From NCBI GenBank assembly GCA_029865445.1, contig JAOUGY010000029.1:1-19825 (forward strand): a stretch of 19,825 nucleotides of DNA. Direction: 5' to 3'. Origin of the DNA: Acidimicrobiia bacterium (GTDB lineage Bacteria > Actinomycetota > Acidimicrobiia > Spongiisociales > ZC4RG35). The translations under genes and the position numbers were made by a program. The notes below the pieces were generated by a model, which saw only the letters and a list, made by a program, of their open reading frames with translations, searched no databases and was not told the DNA's origin. This document shows positions 6,462 to 14,362 of the stretch, piece after piece (positions within the stretch are counted from its first letter, which is position 1; each line of letters opens with the position of its first letter).

Positions 6462-8270
6462 ATGAAACCCGTCACGCTGCGGGACCGGTTCCGATACCGC
6501 TTCGATCGAATGCTCGCCCGCGGAAGCTCCACGGCCATCTGGTGGGTCGCGGGACTGGCGGTGGTGCTTTCGTTGCTGGGCGGACTCACCTTCTGGATCC
6601 TCGGCGTCGACTTCGAAGGTCGGAGTGGACCCCTCGAGTCCTTTTGGCGGTCTTTGCTGATCGCGCTCGGACAGGGTGGCGTGGTCACGACCAGCCTCGC
6701 CGCGCGGCTGTCGACCCTGGTGTTCGTGATCGCAGCGATCTTTCTGACCGGTGGCCTGGTGGGTGCGCTGGTGGCCGCCGTCAATCAGCGACTCGATGCC
6801 CTGCGCCGAGGCCGAAGCCGGGTTCTGGAACAAGGTCATACGGTTGTGGTCGGGTGGTCGGCCCGGCTGATGCCTGTCCTCGACGAACTGCTCGCCGAAA
6901 CACCGGGCGGCCGATCGGTGGTGGCGGTGGTGCTCGCCGATCGGGACAAGACCCAGATGGAAGATGATTTCCGGGCGCGGCACGATGGCCGGTCCCGCTC
7001 GCGGGTGGTGTTCCGGAGCGGGAAACCGTCAGCTCAATCCGATCTCGAGATGGTTGCAGTCGACAAGGCGCGGTCGATCATCGTGCTGTCCGAAGGCTCA
7101 TTCGTGGACGCAACTGCGGTCCGCCACGCCCTATCTGCGGATGCCTTGGGGCCCGAAGACGCCCACGTGGTCGTCGAGCTGTCCAACCCCCGCGTCGCCA
7201 GGTCGCTGCGAGCGTCGGCACGAGTGGTGACGCTCACCGTCGGCGACGTGGTTGCCGACATGTGTGCGCAAGCGATTCGTACGCGAGGCATGGCCGAGAT
7301 CTTCGAAGAGTTGCTCGGTTTCGCCGGCGATGAGTTCTACGTGGTTGATCCGGCTTCGACCGTCGGCCGGCCTTTCGTCGAGTGTGTGCTGGCGGTCCCG
7401 GGCATGGTGGTTGCCGGCATCGTCGACGCCACGGGTTCGGCGGTCCTGGCCCCCGCGTTCGACCGGACGGTGTCGGCGTCGGATCGGCTGGTCGTGATCG
7501 CTCCGGATACCCCTCGCATCCAGTCGATACAGGAGGGTTGGTCCTCCGGTTCGCCATTGCCGGCCAGCGCGTCGCCGTCCGGGGTGCGGGCGGTGATCAT
7601 CGGATGGAACGATGCGGGTCGGGGCGTTCTCCAGCGCCTGTCGGACTTCCTGCCGGCCGGCTCGAGGGTCGAGGTCATGGCGGATTCGACCCTCGTCGAC
7701 GGTGGTCTGCCGGAATGGAGCTGGCCGCTCGAAGGCGGGTTCACCCACACCAAGCACGACCCGGTCCAGATCCTCGCCAAAATCCAGGACATCGAAGCGA
7801 GCGTCGTGGCGGTGCTCGGGTACTCGGACGGCATGACCGAAGACGAGGCGGATGCGCTCACGCTACTGACGCTGCTGACGATGCATCGAGCCCGGGAGAA
7901 CGGGAGCCTGGACGGCGTACGGGTGGTCGCCCACCTCTTCGACAGCGACCTCTCGGGGCTCGCCCAGGACTCAACCGGTCTCACCGATTTCGTCGTCACC
8001 GATGCCCTCGCCTCCCGGATGCTCGTGCAGATATCCAGGCATCAGGAGCTGGGGTCGGTGTTCGCCGACCTGTTCGATGCCACCGGACCGGTGGTCGACG
8101 TCGTACCGATATCCGGCGAAGCGCGCGAGTATGGGGTGGTGGCCGCCCAGGCCGTCGCTGCCGGGTTGATTCCGATTGGCGTCGTCAACGACGAGACCGT
8201 CACCGTGAACCCGACCCATGATCTCCGGGTTCGCGCAGGCGACTCGCTGGTGGCGATCAGTAGGAAGTGA
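6462..8270 (+). CDS. CASTOR/POLLUX-like ion channel protein with two RCK-type domains
   Basis: 602 residues. The N-terminus is basic. TM1 is at about 25-47, a pore-loop-like amphipathic stretch at 58-77 (FWRSLLIALGQGG) and TM2 at 82-107. The cytoplasmic part starts with HTVVVGWSARL (126-136), the signature Rossmann strand of CASTOR/POLLUX (DMI1) channels. A second Rossmann-like repeat starts near 373 (VRAVIIGWNDAGRGV). RCK/TrkA-C-like segments lie between and at the end (GDEFYVVDPASTVGRPF; LRVRAGDSLVAISRK). Plant relatives are Ca2+/K+-permeable nuclear-envelope channels; bacterial ones are mostly uncharacterised. There is no canonical TVGYG K+ filter. The gene lies between an AAA ATPase and its likely vWA partner, 11 nt after the former. 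A cation channel gated by nucleotide or ions is inferred. Confidence 0.85.
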   Translation: MKPVTLRDRFRYRFDRMLARGSSTAIWWVAGLAVVLSLLGGLTFWILGVDFEGRSGPLESFWRSLLIALGQGGVVTTSLAARLSTLVFVIAAIFLTGGLVGALVAAVNQRLDALRRGRSRVLEQGHTVVVGWSARLMPVLDELLAETPGGRSVVAVVLADRDKTQMEDDFRARHDGRSRSRVVFRSGKPSAQSDLEMVAVDKARSIIVLSEGSFVDATAVRHALSADALGPEDAHVVVELSNPRVARSLRASARVVTLTVGDVVADMCAQAIRTRGMAEIFEELLGFAGDEFYVVDPASTVGRPFVECVLAVPGMVVAGIVDATGSAVLAPAFDRTVSASDRLVVIAPDTPRIQSIQEGWSSGSPLPASASPSGVRAVIIGWNDAGRGVLQRLSDFLPAGSRVEVMADSTLVDGGLPEWSWPLEGGFTHTKHDPVQILAKIQDIEASVVAVLGYSDGMTEDEADALTLLTLLTMHRARENGSLDGVRVVAHLFDSDLSGLAQDSTGLTDFVVTDALASRMLVQISRHQELGSVFADLFDATGPVVDVVPISGEAREYGVVAAQAVAAGLIPIGVVNDETVTVNPTHDLRVRAGDSLVAISRK

Positions 8271-8296
8271 AGTCCGGCGTCCGGTGATGAGCCGAT

Positions 8297-8301
8297 GGAG
8301 G
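8297..8301 (+). promoter_or_regulatory. Shine-Dalgarno GGAGG fixing the vWA start
   Basis: GGAGG is spaced 8 nt from ATG 8310, one of the few clear ribosome binding sites in the window. It overlaps the earlier in-frame ATG at 8295, so translation should start at 8310. Confidence 0.75.
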
Positions 8302-8309
8302 CGTGGCCG

Positions 8310-10238
8310 ATGAGCCGATCGAGATACAGCCGGTGGGACGGGAGTCAGGATCCGTTCGGCGCCGACCTGCCCGTGGATGACCTCGCCGACCAGCTCGCGG
8401 AAGACGTTCTGGACGGTTGGGGAATCGACGCCGGTTTGCGGCGCCTTCTGGAACAGGGAATGGAAGGCCGTTTCGACGGGCTCAGGGCTTTGCGGGAGCG
8501 GCTCGATCGCATGCGACAGGACCGGACGGCGGGCCGTCCCGACCCCTTCGCAGACATCCGGCCGGCGCTCGAAGAAGTGGAAGGCCTCGAAAGGGAAGCA
8601 CTCGCTGCAGACCCGTCCGAGGAAGCCCGCTTCGCGGAGCTGGACCTGGACACTCTGCCGGACAACACGGCAGCACGGATCCGTGAGTTGCGCGACCACG
8701 AGTGGAGGTCGTCGGAAGCCAGGGAGCGGTTCGAGAAGATTCTGGACGACCTGCGCCGACAGATGCTCGATGCGTCGTTCCGCAACATCGCCGACGGCAT
8801 GCAAGAGATGTCCGGTGACGACATGGCAGCGGTGAAGGACATGCTGTCGGACCTCAACAATCTCATGGAGCAGCGTCGTCAGGGAATGGGACCCTCACAA
8901 GAGCAGTTCGAGGAGTTCATGAACCGCCATGGTGAGTTCTTCCCCGAGAACCCGCGCACCTTCGACGAGCTGCTGGAGACGCTCGCCCGGCGGTCGATGG
9001 CGATGTCTCGGTACATGGCGTCCCTCGATGCCGACCAGCGACGTGAACTCAACCGGCTGATGGATGACCTCATGTCCGACATGGATCTGGCGTTCCAGAT
9101 GGATCAGTTGGGAGAGAACCTCCGAGCGCTCGCCCCATCGTTGCCGTGGGACGACGGAATGGCGATGGGAGGCGAGCCCGTGGGTCTGGCCGAGGGGCTC
9201 GATGCCGTAGACCAGGCGAGCCGCCTCGACGAGCTGGAGCGCGCCCTGGGCCAGGACTACGCCGGGGCGTCCCTCGAGGACATCGACGAGGACGATCTGA
9301 GGGCGGCGTTGGGCGAGGACGCCGTCCGGGACGTCCGGCGGCTGAGGCAGATCGAAAAGATGCTCGAAGACGCCGGGGTGATCGCACGAACCGGGGGGCG
9401 ACTCGAGTTGACACCGCGGGGCGTTCGCAAACTCGGCGAGCGGGCGCTCACAAGGGTGTTCGATCGCCTGAAGCTGGGGCAACCGGGATCGCACGAGACG
9501 GCAGCTGCAGGAGGGATCGACGAACCCACAGGGCAGTCGCGACCATGGAGGTTCGGTGACCCGTTCCGGCTCGACCTCCGCAAGACGATCCACAACGCCG
9601 TGCTCCGATCCGGGCCTTCCACCGGCGGGGTGCGCCTCCATCCCGACGACTTCGAGGTCGAGGAGGCCGAGCACCGGACCTCCACCGCCACGGTGCTCCT
9701 CCTGGACATGTCCCGTTCGATGCCGTTGCGTGGCCATTGGGTCGGTGCCAAGCGGATGGCATTGGCGTTGCACACGCTCATCACGACGACGTACCCGGAG
9801 GATTCGATCGAGATCGTGGGGTTCAGTGATTATGCCCGCAGGATGACACCGGCCGACCTGGCGGAGGTCGACTGGGAGCCGGTGTATGGAACCAACATGG
9901 AACACGCCTTCAACCTCGCGGGACGCATCCTCTCGAAGCACCGCGACGCCGCAAGACAGGTGCTGCTCGTCACGGATGGGGAACCAACCGCTCACCTCGA
10001 AGGCGAGTACGTGTACTTCAATTGGCCACCCGTGCGCGAGACGCTCGACAAGACATACAAAGAGGCGATGCGGCTCGCAAAGTCGGGGGTGACGATGAAC
10101 ATCTTCATGCTCGAAGACACCCCCGGGCTCGTCGGTTTCATCGATCGCCTCGCCCAGATCGTAGGTGGGCGCGTGTTCACCAACCCGGGTGATGACCTCG
10201 GTGATCTGGTCGTCGCCGACTACGTCACCCGACGCTAG
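8310..10238 (+). CDS. vWA-domain protein, partner of the AAA ATPase (Rv0959-like)
   Basis: 642 residues. The first ~440 are acidic and alpha-helical, rich in Met, Arg and Glu, with no recognisable enzyme domain. The C-terminal ~190 residues are a von Willebrand A domain with an intact MIDAS: DMSRS (Asp466, Ser468, Ser470), the Thr loop in YGTNMEHAF, and TDGEPT (Asp556). In the Mg-chelatase D and CoxE-like families the vWA/MIDAS subunit receives the AAA hexamer's work and binds the client. The ATPase at 5068-6450 is the obvious partner although the channel gene intervenes. The start is set by GGAGG 8 nt upstream, 39 nt after the channel stop. It ends 18 nt before an inverted-repeat element. 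Confidence 0.92.
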   Translation: MSRSRYSRWDGSQDPFGADLPVDDLADQLAEDVLDGWGIDAGLRRLLEQGMEGRFDGLRALRERLDRMRQDRTAGRPDPFADIRPALEEVEGLEREALAADPSEEARFAELDLDTLPDNTAARIRELRDHEWRSSEARERFEKILDDLRRQMLDASFRNIADGMQEMSGDDMAAVKDMLSDLNNLMEQRRQGMGPSQEQFEEFMNRHGEFFPENPRTFDELLETLARRSMAMSRYMASLDADQRRELNRLMDDLMSDMDLAFQMDQLGENLRALAPSLPWDDGMAMGGEPVGLAEGLDAVDQASRLDELERALGQDYAGASLEDIDEDDLRAALGEDAVRDVRRLRQIEKMLEDAGVIARTGGRLELTPRGVRKLGERALTRVFDRLKLGQPGSHETAAAGGIDEPTGQSRPWRFGDPFRLDLRKTIHNAVLRSGPSTGGVRLHPDDFEVEEAEHRTSTATVLLLDMSRSMPLRGHWVGAKRMALALHTLITTTYPEDSIEIVGFSDYARRMTPADLAEVDWEPVYGTNMEHAFNLAGRILSKHRDAARQVLLVTDGEPTAHLEGEYVYFNWPPVRETLDKTYKEAMRLAKSGVTMNIFMLEDTPGLVGFIDRLAQIVGGRVFTNPGDDLGDLVVADYVTRR

Positions 10239-10256
10239 GGCCGAACTCGCGAGACG

Positions 10257-10499
10257 GTTGTCCCCCGGATAGGGGGGAAGGTTCCTGCCGGCCGGAGGCC
10301 GGGAGGTAGGGGGCTTCTCAACGCGGGAGTCGGGTTTCCTGGGTGGCAGATCTCTTGGGATGGCGCCGTTGCGAGGTTTTGAGTGCTGGCGGGTTTCGGT
10401 TGTTCATCTCGCATGGTGGTTCCGCGTTGAGCATTCCCCCTACCTCCCAACTCCCTTCGGTCGCTGGCAGGGACCTTCCCCCACTACGTGGGGGACAAC
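10257..10499. repeat. Large imperfect inverted repeat between convergent genes (MITE-like or foldback terminator)
   Basis: The arms are about 10257-10326 and 10422-10499. Matching blocks in order from the outside are GTTGTCCCCC with its complement at 10490-10499, GGGGGAAGGT and a CCTGCC block, GGGAGGTAGGGGG (10301-10313) with CCCCCTACCTCCC (10436-10448), and CTCAACGCGG (10317-10326) with CCGCGTTGAG (10422-10431). The loop of about 95 bp has no ORF. The element fills nearly the whole gap between the vWA gene (+) and the permease gene (-), and its right arm contains the last codons and stop of the permease. It could be a non-autonomous mobile repeat or a long bidirectional terminator. No target-site duplication was seen. 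Confidence 0.7.
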
Positions 10500-11740
10500 G
10501 TCTGCGTATCGCGTCGGCTGTAGGCGAATCGCCACAGGAGGCCGACGGCGATGACGGCCACGCCGGTGAGCCAGACCCCGAGCGGCACGAAGAAGCTGAG
10601 GAACAGACAAGACGCCAATCCGGCCCAGGCCATCCACCGCGGGAACCGGCGAGCCTCGGGGGGAAGGCGGAGCGCAGCGAGGTTCGTCACGGCGTAATAC
10701 AGGAGCACGGCGAAGGCCGAAAAGCTCCACGTCATCCTCACGTCGTCCACGAGGGCTCCGAAGAGTACGAACGCCCCGGTGACGATCACGGCCGCGGTCG
10801 GCGACCCGCGGTGATCAACCACCGCCAGCGTCCGTGGCATGTCGCCCCGGCGGCCCATCGCCAGCCACACCCGCGACAGCCCCAACACCAGGTTCAACAA
10901 GACACCCAGCATCGCCAGCACGGCACCGATCTCCACGAGCCGCGCCCACGGATCCCCGAGCAGGTTCGCCAGAGGCGCACCGTCGTCCAAGACCTCCCAG
11001 ACGCCACCCGAGGCGTACCAGCCGACCGCGGCGACCGATGTGTACAGCAGAGCCGACACCGCCAACGTCGTGATCACGGCGCGAGGGATGGTGCGCTGTG
11101 GATCGCGTACCTCCTCGCCGAGCGTGGCGATGCGCCCATATCCGGTGTAGGCAACAAAGAGGAAGGCGATCGCCGCCGGGAGCGTGGACACTGGCGCCGG
11201 CTGACCCAGACGAATGCCCGCCGGCGGGCTCTCCGAGAGTCCAACGATCAGAAACACCACGAGAGCGGACACCGTGAAGCCCACCAACAAGGCGTTGGCG
11301 GCGGCCGTGCGTTTGATCCCCGCAACAACCAGGGCGGTGATCGCGGCCACCGCTCCCACGGCCAGCCAGCGTCGGGCGTCCGTACCGAGTCCGACGAGGG
11401 CTGCTGCGTATCCGGCCAGGCCCACGGCGGCCGTTGCAGCCGATGCCGTCTTCGCCACGAGAAACAACCATCCTGCGGCGAACCCGGTCCACGGTCCGAG
11501 GAACCGGTATCCGTACTCGTAGGTGCCGCCGGCGACCGGGTGTGCCGCGGCCAGCTGCGCCGATGACAATCCGTTGAACGTCGCCACCACCCCAGCGACC
11601 GGCGCCGCCACCAGCACCCAGCGTCCGGCGAACCCGGCCGCGACGGCAATCGACACGAAGACCCCGGTGCCGAGAATCGACCCGAGGCCGGTGACCACGG
11701 CACCGGAGAGGCCGAGGTCGCGACGGAGTCCGGTCACCAT
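10484..11740 (-). CDS. APC-superfamily amino acid permease
   Basis: 418 residues from ATG 11740, with about 11-12 membrane segments. TM1 carries the helix-breaking substrate motif GLGSILGTGVF typical of APC transporters, followed by TM2 with FNGLSSAQLAAAHPVAGGTYEYGYRFLGPWTG split across the TM2-TM3 region. TM6-region polar residues occur in FVAYTGYGRIATLGEEVRDPQRTIPRA, a conserved cytoplasmic-loop motif of YhdG/CAT-type permeases. The substrate is not predictable. The start overlaps the end of the SCO1664-family gene by 7 nt (ATGGTGA), so it is the last gene of the trio operon. The C-terminal residues and stop lie in the inverted-repeat arm, so the original tail may have been replaced. Confidence 0.9.
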   Translation of the reverse strand: MVTGLRRDLGLSGAVVTGLGSILGTGVFVSIAVAAGFAGRWVLVAAPVAGVVATFNGLSSAQLAAAHPVAGGTYEYGYRFLGPWTGFAAGWLFLVAKTASAATAAVGLAGYAAALVGLGTDARRWLAVGAVAAITALVVAGIKRTAAANALLVGFTVSALVVFLIVGLSESPPAGIRLGQPAPVSTLPAAIAFLFVAYTGYGRIATLGEEVRDPQRTIPRAVITTLAVSALLYTSVAAVGWYASGGVWEVLDDGAPLANLLGDPWARLVEIGAVLAMLGVLLNLVLGLSRVWLAMGRRGDMPRTLAVVDHRGSPTAAVIVTGAFVLFGALVDDVRMTWSFSAFAVLLYYAVTNLAALRLPPEARRFPRWMAWAGLASCLFLSFFVPLGVWLTGVAVIAVGLLWRFAYSRRDTQTLSPT

Positions 11741-12420
11741 ACGGGCCACGGCACCGCGGGTCGATCGTCCGGCGGCTCCGGGTGGGTTCGGGCTGCGAGG
11801 AGGGTACGCGTGCGCGACACGAGCGCTCCGGCTTCGGCCGGTGACAGCAGCGACGCCACCCTGTCGCACAGCGACGCGTCCAGCGCGGCGTCCAGTCGGT
11901 GGGTTGCCTCCAGCAACTCGCCGGGGATGGGCTGGCCGGCGAAACCCCAGAGGACGGTCCGGAGCTTCGGTTCGGCGTGGAAGGTGAGCCCGTTGTCGAT
12001 TGCCCACAGCTTGTCGGACCCCACCTCGCGGAGCATGTGGCCGATCTTGCGGTCGGCGTTGTTCGTGACGATGTCGAACACTGCAAATGGCCACAGAACC
12101 GGGTCGAGCACCCCCGTGAACAACGGACGGGGATCGAACTCGACGTCCTCTTCGAGGAAGCGTTGCGCCGAGCCCGGTCCGAAGGGGCCGGTGGCCATCA
12201 CGGTCTCAGGAACCAGGTCGAGGCCCATGGCGTCACTGATCTCGAACGAGAGCACCTCTCGGGCCGCGAGGGTCTTCCACGGGAAGTCCCACAACGGCTG
12301 TTCACCTCGAACGGGTTTGTAGACCCAGAGTCCCCCAGCCGCGTCCCTGGCGAGAAGGGTCGTGTTGGAGGCGTATGGCATTCGCCCCAGCACCTCGTCG
12401 AGGCGCAGCGTGGAGTTCAT
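11734..12420 (-). CDS. SCO1664/TIGR03843-family PI3/4-kinase-like protein
   Basis: 228 residues. It has kinase-like landmarks of the phosphatidylinositol 3/4-kinase fold: an ATP-binding Lys in WVYKPVRGEQPLWDFP (Lys35), the catalytic loop DIVTNNADRKIGH (Asp116, Asn121, Asp123) and the metal-binding DNG in WAIDNGLTFH (Asp142). The family is largely actinobacterial and of unknown function. It occurs as one of three linked uncharacterised genes with DUF3090 and an MSMEG_4193-type phosphatase, exactly the arrangement here. It starts 13 nt after the DUF3090 stop with AAGAGG directly against the ATG, an unusually close ribosome-binding sequence. Its end overlaps the permease start by 7 nt. A small-molecule or protein kinase activity is an inference. 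Confidence 0.88.
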   Translation of the reverse strand: MNSTLRLDEVLGRMPYASNTTLLARDAAGGLWVYKPVRGEQPLWDFPWKTLAAREVLSFEISDAMGLDLVPETVMATGPFGPGSAQRFLEEDVEFDPRPLFTGVLDPVLWPFAVFDIVTNNADRKIGHMLREVGSDKLWAIDNGLTFHAEPKLRTVLWGFAGQPIPGELLEATHRLDAALDASLCDRVASLLSPAEAGALVSRTRTLLAARTHPEPPDDRPAVPWPVW

Positions 12421-12433
12421 CCTCTTCGCGGCG

Positions 12434-12919
12434 TCAGTTGCGGGCAGGGCACTCGTGGTTCTCCGGATCCATCGGGAGACGGCACCAGGGACACATCGGC
12501 CGTCCGGCCGCCACTACCTTCAACGCCACGGTCGCCATGGCCTTGAACTGTTCGGGAGCGATGACGAAGGCAACGGCTTCGTCTTCTTCGATCGATTCGA
12601 TCGTCACCGTCAGCAGCTCCGACGGCGCCATCGCCAGGGTGATGGTCCCCACCCGGAATCGTTCTCCGCCTTCCCCCGGGTCGTCGATGCCGAGACCCTG
12701 GTCGATCAGCCGGTCGACCGCCTCGTCGTCGGAGGAGATCTCGTGATCGACGAGGATTTCGAGACCCTGAGATGCGAGGGCGGCCACCTGACCCTTTTCG
12801 GCGGCGAGGGTGTGGATGTCGCCCCCGGCCCGGACCTGGAGATAGAACCTGCGCTGCCCGGGCGGTCCCACCGCACCCGCCGCAAAGTGTTCCGCCGGAC
12901 CGAGGTCGTCTAGTTCCAT
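12434..12919 (-). CDS. DUF3090/TIGR03847 family protein with C-terminal zinc-binding motif
   Basis: 161 residues. It starts MELDDLGPAEHFAAGAVGPPGQRRFYLQV, typical of DUF3090 (N-terminus binding-like domain, unknown role). The C-terminus has CPWCRLPMDPENHECP, a Cys/His cluster that should bind zinc. It is the middle member of the actinobacterial trio. Its ATG lies inside the end of the phosphatase gene (10-nt overlap, ATGGAACTAG), implying translational coupling and co-regulation. No catalytic residues are evident. Confidence 0.9.
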   Translation of the reverse strand: MELDDLGPAEHFAAGAVGPPGQRRFYLQVRAGGDIHTLAAEKGQVAALASQGLEILVDHEISSDDEAVDRLIDQGLGIDDPGEGGERFRVGTITLAMAPSELLTVTIESIEEDEAVAFVIAPEQFKAMATVALKVVAAGRPMCPWCRLPMDPENHECPARN

Positions 12920-13521
12920 TTCTCGGGATCTCCGTTCGTGTTCACGGCGACGACGCGTGGGTGGCCCTGGTCGGGCAGGTCGATCACCGAAACCGATGCC
13001 GGCGCCGCGCCGATGCGTTGAAACAGGTCGAGTGGCTGTCCCAGGAAGTGCGACAACACTGCCTTGATGATGTCGGCGTGGGTGACGAGGGCGATCGTCT
13101 TGTTGCGGTGGGCAGTACCGAGGCGTTCGACGGTTGCCACGGCCCTGCGCTGGGCATCGGCGAGTGACTCACCGTTCGGGAAGATCATTCGCGAGGGCGT
13201 CTGCTGCACGGTCCGCCACGCCTTCAGCTTCACGAGTGACGCCAACGTTCGACCGGACCATGCCCCGTAGTCGACCTCGAGCAGACCGACCTCGGCGATG
13301 GGGTCGAGGCGGTGGGGCCGGCCCAGTTCGATTGCCGTCTCCCACGTCCGTTCGATGGGCGAGGAATACACGGCCGCCAAGCGGACTCCGTTCAGCCGGT
13401 CTGCCGTGGCCCGAGCGAGGACGAGACCCTTGTCGTCGAGGGACACCCCAGGCAGGCGGCCGGTCAGCTTCTTTCCTGTCTCAGGGGTGGGAGCGTGTCT
13501 GACGAGCAGGACCCGGGTCAT
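12910..13521 (-). CDS. Histidine phosphatase superfamily protein (MSMEG_4193/TIGR03848 type)
   Basis: 203 residues from ATG 13521. The phosphoglycerate-mutase-like fold is shown by LLVRHAPTP (Arg8, catalytic His9), SSPIERTWETA, LLEVDYGAWSGR and LVTHADIIKAV with the second catalytic His. It is the first gene of the trio operon. The start was chosen because TACCCT ends 7 nt upstream and the RHA motif is then at the normal distance from the N-terminus; the frame extends further upstream but without family sequence. The substrate is unknown. Pairing with a kinase-like protein suggests opposing phosphorylation and dephosphorylation of a shared target, which is inference. Confidence 0.9.
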   Translation of the reverse strand: MTRVLLVRHAPTPETGKKLTGRLPGVSLDDKGLVLARATADRLNGVRLAAVYSSPIERTWETAIELGRPHRLDPIAEVGLLEVDYGAWSGRTLASLVKLKAWRTVQQTPSRMIFPNGESLADAQRRAVATVERLGTAHRNKTIALVTHADIIKAVLSHFLGQPLDLFQRIGAAPASVSVIDLPDQGHPRVVAVNTNGDPEKWN

Positions 13522-13528
13522 GGCCCGG

Positions 13529-13534
13529 AGGGTA
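13529..13534 (-). promoter_or_regulatory. -10 element (TACCCT) of the trio operon
   Basis: On the minus strand TACCCT ends 7 nt before ATG 13521. There is no Shine-Dalgarno, so the operon mRNA is probably leaderless. Confidence 0.5.
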
Positions 13535-13567
13535 CCGGCAAGTCGCTCGAATACGGAATGGTCGTGT

Positions 13568-14251
13568 TCAGACGATCCGGAGTGGCCCGGCCGGATTGGT
13601 GAGGTTCCGATCATTGTTTCTGACACTGTTCACGAGTGGACTCACCTCGTGTTGCATCACCAGGTCGGGCGGGATGGCCTGGATGAGGTTTTCGATTTCG
13701 GAGGGGTCGGTGATCGACCGATCCAGCCACGGGTCCCAGACATCGGGGGAGAGGGCGATGGGCATGCGCTCGTGGATGTCGGAGATCACTCCCCGGGCCT
13801 CGCCGGTGACGATGGCACACGTTCTGATCCACTCCTCCGTCTCGGGGTTCTTCCAGCTCGAATACACGCCTGCAAATCCCATGGGAAACCCATCGGCTCG
13901 GTAGACCCAGTGGGGGGCCCGACCCCGTTCCTTGGGTTCCCACTCGTAGAAGCCGTCGGCGGGGATGATGCAGCGTTTTCGAACCGCCGAGTCGCGGAAC
14001 ATGGGCTTGGTGAGCAGGGTTTCGGCCCGGGCGTTGATCTGGATGGCCTTCGAGTCTTTGGCCCAGTGTGGGATGAGCCCCCACCGCATGACGCCTAGAA
14101 GCCGTTCGTCGTCCCAGCTGGCCACGGTGTACACGGGATCGGTGGGTGCGACGTTGTAGGAGCGGCTGAGTTCGTCACCGACGATGCGATCAACGCCGAA
14201 ATACTCGGCGTAGTCGGCTGCATCGCCTCCCAACACATACCGCCCGCACAT
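13568..14251 (-). CDS. yedK: SRAP/YedK (HMCES) abasic-site DNA-protein crosslink protein
   Basis: 227 residues. All family landmarks are present: Cys2 exposed after Met removal (crosslinks abasic sites in ssDNA), SYNVAPT (Asn33), MRWGLIPHWA, NARAET (Asn73), ADGFYEW (catalytic Glu103) and DIHERMP (His160). The protein shields abasic sites by forming a thiazolidine crosslink; the family is often associated with SOS genes. The ATG at 14251 is required to place Cys at position 2. TAGTGT ends 6 nt upstream and a 14-bp palindrome covers the expected -35 position. It is a single gene, with 46 nt between its stop and the phosphatase start. Confidence 0.96.
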   Translation of the reverse strand: MCGRYVLGGDAADYAEYFGVDRIVGDELSRSYNVAPTDPVYTVASWDDERLLGVMRWGLIPHWAKDSKAIQINARAETLLTKPMFRDSAVRKRCIIPADGFYEWEPKERGRAPHWVYRADGFPMGFAGVYSSWKNPETEEWIRTCAIVTGEARGVISDIHERMPIALSPDVWDPWLDRSITDPSEIENLIQAIPPDLVMQHEVSPLVNSVRNNDRNLTNPAGPLRIV

Positions 14252-14257
14252 GGGCCC

Positions 14258-14263
14258 ACACTA
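14258..14263 (-). promoter_or_regulatory. -10 element (TAGTGT) of the SRAP gene
   Basis: Minus-strand TAGTGT, 6 nt before ATG 14251, with no Shine-Dalgarno. The expected -35 position falls within the palindrome at 14277-14290. Confidence 0.5.
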
Positions 14264-14276
14264 CCCGTACCCAAGA

Positions 14277-14290
14277 GGTGACTAGTCACC
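14277..14290. promoter_or_regulatory. Perfect 14-bp palindrome, candidate operator
   Basis: GGTGACTAGTCACC is fully self-complementary. It sits over the -35 position of the SRAP promoter and about 22 bp upstream of the candidate -35 of the divergent secreted-protein gene. It does not match the usual actinobacterial LexA box (CGAAC...GTTCG), so a different dimeric regulator is more likely. Confidence 0.45.
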
Positions 14291-14312
14291 CCGTGACGAA
14301 TCGTGGTGGGTA

Positions 14313-14340
14313 TTGGAACGTATCAGCCGTGCCGTACCGT
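14313..14340 (+). promoter_or_regulatory. Candidate sigma70-type promoter (TTGGAA-16-TACCGT)
   Basis: TTGGAA (14313-14318) and TACCGT (14335-14340) are spaced 16 bp. The predicted leader to ATG 14363 would be about 16 nt and contains GAGAAAG, a weak ribosome-binding sequence. Confidence 0.35.
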
Positions 14341-14362
14341 GCTCTGTGTAGTTGAGAAAGCG

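Noticed and set aside
8286..8319. Direct repeat GATGAGCCGAT twice (8286-8296, 8309-8319) around the vWA start
   Set aside because: Eleven bases at a 23-bp interval that place an out-of-frame ATG ahead of the true start; no known function and possibly chance.
10343..11566. 407-codon plus-strand open frame
   Set aside because: It is antisense to the APC permease and has the low-complexity composition of a shadow frame.
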